NCBI GenBank assembly: GCA_016713535.1
Contig: JADJOY010000028.1
Span: 108,434-172,433 of the forward strand
DNA length: 64,000 bases
Source: JADJOY01 sp016713535 [NCBI: Deltaproteobacteria bacterium]
GTDB taxonomy: Bacteria; JADJOY01
Direction: 5' to 3'
A program made the translations under genes and the position numbers. Shown in pieces: positions 55,991 to 64,000 of this stretch. The first letter of the stretch is position 1, and the number at the start of each line of letters is the position of its first letter. The notes beneath the pieces were generated by a model. It saw only the letters and a list, made by a program, of their open reading frames with translations, was not told the origin of the DNA and searched no databases.

Positions 55991-57750
55991 ATGATCGAGC
56001 CGCTCGAGCCCCTCGCCCTCGTCCGCACGGTGCTCGCGTTCGCGCTGCCGATCGCGGGGCTCGCGTGGACCGCGTGGGCCGCGGGCCGCACCCTGCTCGC
56101 GGCTCTCGGGCTCGAGGTCGAGGACGAGCTCGAGCGGGTGGCGCTCGCGAGCATCCTCGGGCTCGCGGTGCTGGCGCACGCGCTGCTGGCCCTCGGCCTC
56201 CTCGCGATGCTTCGCCCGTGGCCGGTGGTCGCGCTCGTCGCGCTGGTCCACGGGGTCGCGATCCGCAAGGGCGTGCCGCTCGCCTTCACGCGGCCGGGCT
56301 TCCGCCGCGCGGCGGTCGGCGTGGTCGTCGCGCTGCCCTTCCTCGTTCCCGCGCTCTACCCGGACACCGGGTTCGACTCACGCATGTACCACCTGCCGTA
56401 CGTCCACGCCTTCGCGCGCACCGGGCGGCTCTCGTTCCTCCCCGACCTGCGCTTCCCGATCTTCCCGCAGGCGAGCGAGGTGCTGAGCACCGCGCTGGTC
56501 CTGTCCGGGAGCGAGCCGAGCGCCTCGGGCACGGGGCTGCTCGCGGTCGCGCTGGCGGCGGCACTGCTCGTGGCGTGGGGAAGGCGAGCGTTCCCGTCCT
56601 GGCCCGCCGCCGGGCTCGTGGCCGCGGCGATCTTCCTCGGTAGCCCGCTGATCGGCTACCTCGCGACCGTTCTCTACGTCGACCCGCTGCTCGGGCTCTT
56701 CAGCACGGCCGCGCTCCTCGCCGCCGAGCGCTTCCGCGCCGGCCGCGACCGGCGCTGGCTCGTGCTCGCCGCGGCGCTCGCCGCGAGCGCCGCCGACGTG
56801 AAGTACCTCGGGCTCTACACGGTCGCCGTCACCGGGCTCGCCCTCGCCACCCGTCGTCCGCGTCACCTGGCGCTCTACGCCCTCGTGGCGCTCGCGGTCC
56901 TCGCGCCCTGGTACGGGCGGATCGTCGCGGCGACCGGCAACCCGGTGTTTCCGTTCCTGCCGTCGGTGTTCGGCGAGAACGCGTGGACGCCCGTCCCCGA
57001 GCTCCCCGCCACCCTCGCCGCGCGGCTCGTGAACGCCGTGCGCATGCCCTTCGACCTGGCGTTCGCGCGCGAGCGCTGGAACCGGATGCCGCCGCTCTCG
57101 CCGGTGTTCGCGCTCGCCGTCCCGCTCGTGGTGCTCGCCTCGTTCCGGTCCCGGCGCATCGCCGGGTGGGCAGCGGTGATCGGCGTGTTCGTGGGGATCT
57201 ACCAGTGGCTCCCGAAGAGCGCCGCCTACACCGCGATGGGCCTGCCGCTCGCGAGCCTCACCGTGGCGGGCTCGATCGCCACGCTGGGCGATGCTCGCCT
57301 CGCCGGGCGGAGCCGCGGCGCGCTCGTCGCGGCGGCGCTCTGCCTCGCGCCGGGATGGCTCTACGGCCTCTACACGGCGGCGCGGAACGGCTCGTTAACC
57401 GTCACCGCCGCCGCCCGCGAGCGCTACCTCGATTCGAAGCTGCCGCTGCACGCCGCGGTGCGGTGGCTGAACGACCGCCACGGCGCCGACTACACCGTGT
57501 GGGCGGTGAACGCCGAGCACATGACCGATTTCGCGCGCGGACGCTTCCTCGGCGACAGCAACGGTCGCGCCGAGCTACGCGAGCGCGTGGAGCGCATCCG
57601 GACGTTCGCCGAGCAGCGCGAGTACCTGCTGGGGCTCGGCGCCGACCACCTGCTGGTCCCGGCGGGCGCCGAGGCCGCGGGCCCCGGCGGCGCGGCGCCG
57701 ACGCCCCCCTTGTACCGCGACCGACACGCCGCCATATACGAGCTCCGCGG

Positions 57751-57754
<4 letters not shown>
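55991..57754 (+). CDS. GT-C-like polytopic membrane protein (putative glycosyltransferase)
   Basis: A 587-aa protein with about 10-12 hydrophobic helices. After the first helices comes a loop with acidic residues, PALYPDTGFDSRMYHLPYVH, in the position of the catalytic Asp of GT-C mannosyl/arabinosyl transferases. FPIFPQASEVLST and LYVDPLLGLFSTAALLAAER follow. The C-terminal about 100 residues (LHAAVRWLNDRHGADYTVWA, FLGDSNGRAELRERVERI) form a soluble domain. It likely transfers a sugar from a polyprenyl-phosphate donor in the periplasm (inference). The next gene's GTG overlaps its stop codon, so it is coupled to a sigma-54 regulator. Confidence 0.72.
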
Positions 57755-59134
<1,380 letters not shown>

Positions 59135-59138
<4 letters not shown>

Positions 59139-61054
59139 CTCGCCGTCCCCCGCGCGACCCGATGCCCGGCGCACCCATCTCGCACGACCTCCTCTTCCGG
59201 CTGCTCGCCGACGCCAGCGTCGAGTTCATCGGCATGTGCGACGCCGAGTTCAAACCCTTCTACGTCAACTCCGCGGGCCAGCGCCTGGTCGGGTTGCCGT
59301 CGCTGGAGGCGGCCCGCGCGGCCCAGGTCCAGGACTTCTTCTTCGCCGAGGACCAGGCCTACATCACCGACGAGTTCTTCCCGCGCGTGCTCGCCGAGGG
59401 TGCCGGCGAGGTCGAGATCCGCTTCCGCCACTTCGTCACCGGCGAAGCGATCTGGATGCTCTACAACGTCTTCGTCCTCCGCGACGCGGCGGGTGCGGCC
59501 GTCGGCTACGCCACGGTCAGCCGCGACATCCACCGCCGCAAGCTCGCCGAGGCGGCGCTGCGCGAGCGCGAGCACCAGCTCGCGCTCTTCATCGAGCACG
59601 CGCCGGTGTCGATCGCGATGTTCGATCGCGACATGCGCTACCTGGCCGCGAGCCGCCACTGGCTTTCCGCCCCCGAGTACGACGGGCGCGAGCTGATCGG
59701 CAAGACCATGTACGAGGTCCTTCCCGACGTGCCCGAGCGCTGGCGGGAGGTCCACCGCCGCTGCCTCGCGGGCGCGGTCGAGATCGCCGAGGAGGATCGC
59801 TTCGAGCGCGCCGACGGCTCGGTGCTCTGGCTCCGCTGGGAGCTCAGGCCGTGGCACGACTCGAGCGGAGACGTCGGCGGCCTGGTCGTCTTCGCCGAGG
59901 ACATCACGGCCCGCAAGCTCGCGGAGAATGCGCTCCGCGAACGCGAGGAGCAGCTCGCGGCCTTCGTCGAGCAGGCGCCCGTGTCGATCGCGATGCTCGA
60001 CCGCGACATGCGCTACGTGGCGGCCAGCCGTGGGTGGCAGTCGCACTACGGTCTCGGCGAGCGCGAGCTGCGCGGCCTCAGCCACTACGACGTGTTCCCG
60101 GACATCCCCGAGCGATGGCGGGAGGTCCACCGTCGTTGCCTCGCCGGGGCCATCGAGCGCTCGGATGAGGATCGCTTCGAGCGGGCGGATGGTTCGGCGC
60201 AATGGCTGCGGTGGGAGATCCACCCGTGGCGCGACGCCCGCGGCGCGATCGGCGGGATCGTGATCTTCAGCGAGGACATCACCGCCCGCAAGCTCGCCGA
60301 GGAGTACCACGCGCGGCTCGAGACCGAGCTCCGTCAAGCACAGAAGCTCGAGAGCCTCGGCGTCATGGCGGGAGGCATCGCGCACCAGTTCAACAACCTG
60401 CTCACGGCGGTGCTCGGCAACTGCGAGCTCGCCCAGCTCCAGCTCCCGCGCACCTCGCCCACCCGCACCTACGTCGAGGACGCCATGGCCGCCGCCCAGC
60501 GGGTGTCCGAGCTCACGGCGCAGCTCCTCGCCTACGCCGGCAAGGGCCGTTTCGCCGTCGAGGAGGTCGATCTGTCGAAGCTCGTCGAGGGCATGCGGGC
60601 GCGCGTGGCCGTGTCGGTCCCGGCGAGCTGCGTGGTTCGATACGACCTGGCCCCCGGGCTCCCGAAGGTGCTGGCCGACCGCACGCAGATTCAACAGGTG
60701 GTGATCAACCTGGTCCTCAACGCGGCCGAGGCGCTCGGCGACCGCCCCGGCTCCATCACGATCCGCACCGGCGTGGTCGAGCGCGACGCGATCGTCGTCC
60801 CCGACGAGTTCGGCCGGCGCCGGCTGCCCGCCGGCGAGTACGTGTTCGGAGAGATCGCGGACACCGGCTGCGGCATCCCCGACGACAGCAAGGCCCGGCT
60901 CTTCGACCCGTTCTTCACCACCAAGTTCCTGGGTCGCGGGCTCGGGCTGCCGGCGGTGTTCGGGATCGTCCGCTCTCACCAGGGCATGATCGAGGTCGAG
61001 AGCGCGGTCGGGAGGGGAACCACGGTCCGCTTCCTGCTTCCGGTCTCAGGCTGA
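59135..61054 (+). CDS. Triple-PAS sensor histidine kinase
   Basis: About 639 aa from GTG 59135, which overlaps the regulator's stop (GTGA); ATG 59162 is an alternative. No transmembrane helix. Three PAS/PAC domains lie in tandem, each ending RDIHRRKLAEAAL- or EDITARKLAE-like. PAS2 and PAS3 are near-copies of each other. The H-box is GVMAGGIAHQFNNLLTAVLG, N-box QVVINLVLNAAEALGD, G1 EIADTGCGIPDDSKARLFDP and F/G2 FFTTKFLGRGLGLPAVFGIV. This is the NtrB-like class that partners NtrC regulators, fitting its position right after one. The signal is unknown. Confidence 0.9.
59564..60313 (+). repeat. Tandem duplication of a PAS domain (two 375-nt units)
   Basis: Two in-frame units of 375 nt (59564-59938 and 59939-60313) encode PAS2 and PAS3 of the kinase. 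Shared runs include PERWREVHRRCLAGA and EDRFERADGS in the same order. DNA identity is also high, for example GGCGGGAGGTCCACCG at 59740 and at 60118. A fairly recent internal duplication. Confidence 0.75.
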
Positions 61055-62888
61055 TCCGGTCCCGTCGATCGGCAGCGTGAACCAGAAGCACGCACCGCCG
61101 CCCTCGGCGTCCTCGACGCCGATCTGGCCGCCGTGGGCCTCGACGATCTCCTTTGCGATCGAGAGGCCGAGCCCCGAGCCGCCGGCGGGCGCCCCGGGAG
61201 CGCGGAAGAACCGATCGAAGATCCGCTCGCGCAGCTCGGCCGCGACGCCGGGGCCGTGGTCGCGGACCTCGAAGCGGATCGTGCCGCCATCGCCGAGGTG
61301 CGCACCGAGCTCGACACGCTCGCCGCTCGGCGTGAACCGTAGCGCATTCGTGATGAGGTTCGAGAGAACGAGCTCGATACGCTCGGGGTCCGCGAGCACG
61401 GCCGGCAAGTCGACGATCAGCTCGTTGGCCAGCTCCACGCCGCGCTGTCGTGCCTCCGCCACGTGCGCCTCGCGCGCCTCGCCGACGAGCGAGCCCGGCG
61501 TCATCGGTCGGCGCGCCAGATCGACCTTCCCCGACTGTAGACGCGCCAGGTCGAGGAGATCGTCGACGATCCGCTGCAGGCGCTCGCAGTCGTCGCGCCC
61601 CGCGTGGAGCAGCTCGGCTTGCTTGGCCGTCACCGGACCGGCGGCGCCCTCCAGGCACAGGTGGATCGCCATGCGCAGCGAGGTGAGCGGTGTCCGGAAC
61701 TCGTGGGCGACCGTCGCGACCAGGTCGTTTCTCAGTTCGTCGAAACGCCTGAGTCGAGTCACGTCCTGGAGGATCACCGTGACACCACCGACGGCGCCGT
61801 TCACGTAGAGCGGGCTCGCCCGCACCATCAGGTAGGCGTCGCCCGCCGCACCGCCGGGCGCGCACCGCCTCCTCGAAGCCGCGCGGCACGTAGGATCCAC
61901 GCCCGCCGAGCACGTGGTCGACGACGCGCTCGCAGAGCGCGCGCACCTCGGGCGCCGCGCGCACCAGCGGACTCTCGCCCGGCGGGACGTGCCACGCGTC
62001 GAGGAGCTTCTCGGCGGCCTCGTTGAGCGTGGTCACGTTGCGCTGAGCATCGAACACCACCACCGCGTCGGGCAGACTGTCGATCGCGGCCTGCGAGGTC
62101 TCCTGGGCCTGCAGCAAGTCGCCGAGCGTGCTCTGACGGTACTGGCTCACGCGCTCGGCCATCTCGTTGAACTCGCGGCCCAGCGCGCCGATCTCGTCAT
62201 CGGTGTGAACCGGCGCGCGCACCTCGGTGTCGCCGTCGCCGAGCCGACGCGCAGCGTTGGCCAGGCCGTCGAGCGGCCTCAGCAGCCGTGAGGTCAGCAC
62301 CGTCGACGCCCCGAATCCCGCGACGAGCGCCACCAGCGAGACCAAGCTCATCACCTGGTTCATCTGCGTGGCGTCGGCGAAGGCCGCGTCGCTCTTGTGC
62401 AGCATCGCATCCTGATTGAGGTTCAGAATCGTCTCGGCGTCGCGCTTCACCGCGTCGAAGGCCGGCTCGAGGTCGGTGAAATAGAGCGACGCCAGGTTCC
62501 CCTCGGGTGCCGCGTCGACGAAGCGGTCGAATACCCGTTGGTAGGCCGCCCAGCCCTGGCGCAAGCGAAGCGCCGCCGTATGCTCGCCCTCCTCGGTGAT
62601 GTCCCGCTCCTCGACGGCGAGCGCCTCCTCGAAACGCGGGCGGTTCTTGTGAGCTTGCTCGAGCGCCCTCTCGCGCTCGCCGGCCACGAGAAACAAGGCC
62701 GCGCTGTCGAGGCGCTCGATCGACTCCTTCATGCGCTGCGCGGCGAGCACGCTGCGGTAGTTGTCGGCCAGGATGGCCTGGGAGCTCTGGCCCAGCGCGT
62801 CGACCGTGTACACGGACATCCCGCCGACGGCGGCGAGCGCGAGACCGAGCGGGATCTGCGCGAGCAGCAGCTTGGTGCGCAGGCTCAC
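61046..62888 (-). pseudogene. Membrane HAMP-PAS sensor histidine kinase, one frameshift
   Basis: From GTG 62888 (overlapping the KdpD-like stop): helix KLLLAQIPLGLALAAVGGMSVYTV, a periplasmic four-helix sensor of about 150 residues, helix LVSLVALVAGFGASTVLTS, HAMP (RLLRPLDGLANAARRLGDGD), a PAS domain (DSLPDAVVVFDAQRNVTTLN), then a frame break near 61865. The second piece has the H-box VATVAHEFRTPLTSLRMAIH, N-box LVLSNLITNALRFTPSG and G-boxes DHGPGV and GSGLGLSIAKEIVEAHGG. Total length is one base over a multiple of three; the break is in a GCGCGCCCGG run, so an assembly error is likely. KinB/NtrB-like. Functions with the adjacent KdpD sensor protein by inference. Confidence 0.85.
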
Positions 62889-64000
62889 CGCTCGCTCCGG
62901 TCGGACTCCGCCGACACGACGTGTAGGTCGAAACCCTCGGCCTCTTCCAGGAGGCGCCGCACCACGTCGCGACGCCGCACCCGGCTCAGCCACTTGGGCG
63001 AAGGGCGGCCGACCACGATGTCGCTGACGTTGTGGGTGCGGGCGAAGTCGAGCACCGCAGCGGCGGGATCGTGGGCCTTGAGCTTGACCACCTCGGCGCC
63101 CAGCTCGCGTGCCAGCGCGATCGAGTCGTGGAGCTGGCGCTGCGCCGTGGCGTCGATCCGTAGCGGATCTTCACCCGGCGTCTCCACGTAGACCATGTAC
63201 CAGTCCGAGTTGAGCCGACCCGCCATCCGCGATCCGCGCCGGAGCAGCTCGCGCGCGCGCGGTGACGCCGACGCGACACATACCATCACGCGCGCCGCGC
63301 CGGGACGCGGCCCGGGACGGCCGCCGTTCGCCGGGTTGGGCGCGGCGGCGCGCTCGACGCTCTCGGCGACCTCGCGCAGCACCAGCTCCCGCAGCGTGGC
63401 GAGGTTCGAGTCCTTGAAGAAGTGCGAGAGCGCCCAGTCGATCTTGTCACCGGCGTAGATCTTTCCGGCCCTGAGGCGCTCGAGGAGGTCCTCGACCGCG
63501 AGGTCCACGGTCACGACCTGATCGGCGAACTTGAGGAACGTGTCGGGCACGGTCTCGTGGATCGTGACGCCGGTGGCGCGCTCCACGAGATCGTTGAGGG
63601 ACTCGAGGTGCTGGACGTTGAAGGCACAGATGACGTTGATGCCCGCCTCGAGCAACGACTCGATGTCCTGGTGGCGGCGCAGGTGGGTGCTTCCCGGCGC
63701 GTTGGTGTGCGCCACCTCGTCGACGATCGTGAGCTGCGGCTGGCGCGCGAGGATCGACTCGAGGTCCATCTCCTCGATGACCACGCCGCGGTACTCGATG
63801 CGGCGGCGCGGCACGCACTCGAGGTCGCTGACGAGCGCCGCGGTCTCGGCGCGCCCGTGGGTCTCGACGAGCCCCACGACCACGTCCACGCCACGCTTCT
63901 TGAGTGCGTGCGCCTCCTCCAGCATCCGGTACGTCTTGCCCACCCCGGCGGCGAAGCCCAGGTAGACCTTGAGCCGGCCGCGCTTCGAGCGCTCGACCAG
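62885..64000 (-). CDS. kdpD: KdpD sensor-domain/USP protein without kinase domain (5' end cut by window edge)
   Basis: Runs off the right edge, so its N-terminus is missing. The visible part begins within the KdpD N-domain: RGRLKVYLGFAAGVGKTYRM (the Walker-A-like GxxGxGKT), then DLECVPRRRIEYRGVVIEEM, IVDEVAHTNAPGSTHLRRHQ and AFNVQHLESLNDLVERATGV. A universal-stress-protein domain follows (VMVCVASASPRARELLRRGS, then HNVSDIVVGRPSPKWLS). The protein then stops; the DUF4118 helices and kinase of full KdpD are absent, and a separate kinase gene starts with a 4-nt overlap. kdpABC genes, if present, would lie beyond the right edge. Confidence 0.88.
   Translation of the reverse strand: MVERSKRGRLKVYLGFAAGVGKTYRMLEEAHALKKRGVDVVVGLVETHGRAETAALVSDLECVPRRRIEYRGVVIEEMDLESILARQPQLTIVDEVAHTNAPGSTHLRRHQDIESLLEAGINVICAFNVQHLESLNDLVERATGVTIHETVPDTFLKFADQVVTVDLAVEDLLERLRAGKIYAGDKIDWALSHFFKDSNLATLRELVLREVAESVERAAAPNPANGGRPGPRPGAARVMVCVASASPRARELLRRGSRMAGRLNSDWYMVYVETPGEDPLRIDATAQRQLHDSIALARELGAEVVKLKAHDPAAAVLDFARTHNVSDIVVGRPSPKWLSRVRRRDVVRRLLEEAEGFDLHVVSAESDRSER

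Overview
This window comes from a high-GC, Gram-negative, chemoheterotrophic bacterium. The outer-membrane lineage shows in many lipobox lipoproteins, a TonB-dependent receptor, a CzcCBA tripartite pump, a Wzm/Wzt-type polysaccharide exporter and a sigma-54-dependent response regulator. The gene mix (acyl-CoA synthetase, WS/DGAT acyltransferase, Baeyer-Villiger-type monooxygenase, MpaB-family oxygenase, many large secreted lipoproteins) fits an environmental Myxococcota, Desulfobacterota or Binatota-like lineage. That placement is inference; no rRNA or tRNA gene was seen to settle it. No insertion sequence, integrase, phage gene or CRISPR array was found.

Layout. 1-7.6 kb: a beta-propeller/phosphoesterase lipoprotein cut by the window edge, a long-chain acyl-CoA synthetase broken by two frameshifts, and a PKD-containing lipase-like lipoprotein. 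8-12.1 kb: an ICMT-type methyltransferase with a CmoA-like SAM enzyme, a decayed AbrB/Doc toxin-antitoxin module, and an ABC half-exporter. 12.3-19.5 kb: an IPT/TIG secreted protein, a TPP enzyme very like human ILVBL/HACL2, a YjbR protein, IlvD and an MpaB-family oxygenase. 19.5-24.8 kb: a full arsenic island. arsM, arsR, a thioredoxin-like protein and an arsP-like permease lie on the minus strand; a second arsR, acr3 and arsC lie on the plus strand. 24.8-29.4 kb: TonB receptor, TauD-family dioxygenase, a fragmentary secreted-protein module and a TetR regulator. 29.7-35 kb: an SGNH lipoprotein, two proteins I do not recognise and an HWE hybrid histidine kinase. 35.1-41 kb: WS/DGAT, an HSL-type esterase, a flavin monooxygenase overlapping a lipoprotein gene, and a damaged SGNH hydrolase. 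41.1-47.2 kb: GST, SUI1/YciH, YchF, a quinone oxidoreductase, a frameshifted lipoprotein, a coiled-coil/dolichol-kinase-like fusion, and small proteins. 47.2-53.3 kb: a czcCBA metal-efflux operon led by a small secreted protein. 53.3-57.8 kb: an internally deleted glycosyltransferase, Wzt/Wzm and a GT-C membrane protein. 57.8-64 kb: an NtrC-type regulator and a triple-PAS kinase, convergent with a second kinase and a KdpD sensor-domain protein that runs off the right edge.

How the genes work together. The arsenic genes cover arsenate reduction (ArsC), arsenite extrusion (Acr3), methylation (ArsM), a probable organoarsenical exit route (ArsP) and two distinct ArsR sensors, each with a palindrome overlapping its own -10 region. 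The czc operon adds divalent-metal efflux, so the window carries a strong metal/metalloid resistance load. A recurring GC-rich hairpin, usually followed by CTAC, sits just after several stop codons and looks like a family of 3'-end elements.

Quality note. Seven or eight otherwise well-conserved genes carry single frameshifts, several in C or GC runs. Many may be consensus errors in a draft assembly rather than real pseudogenes.
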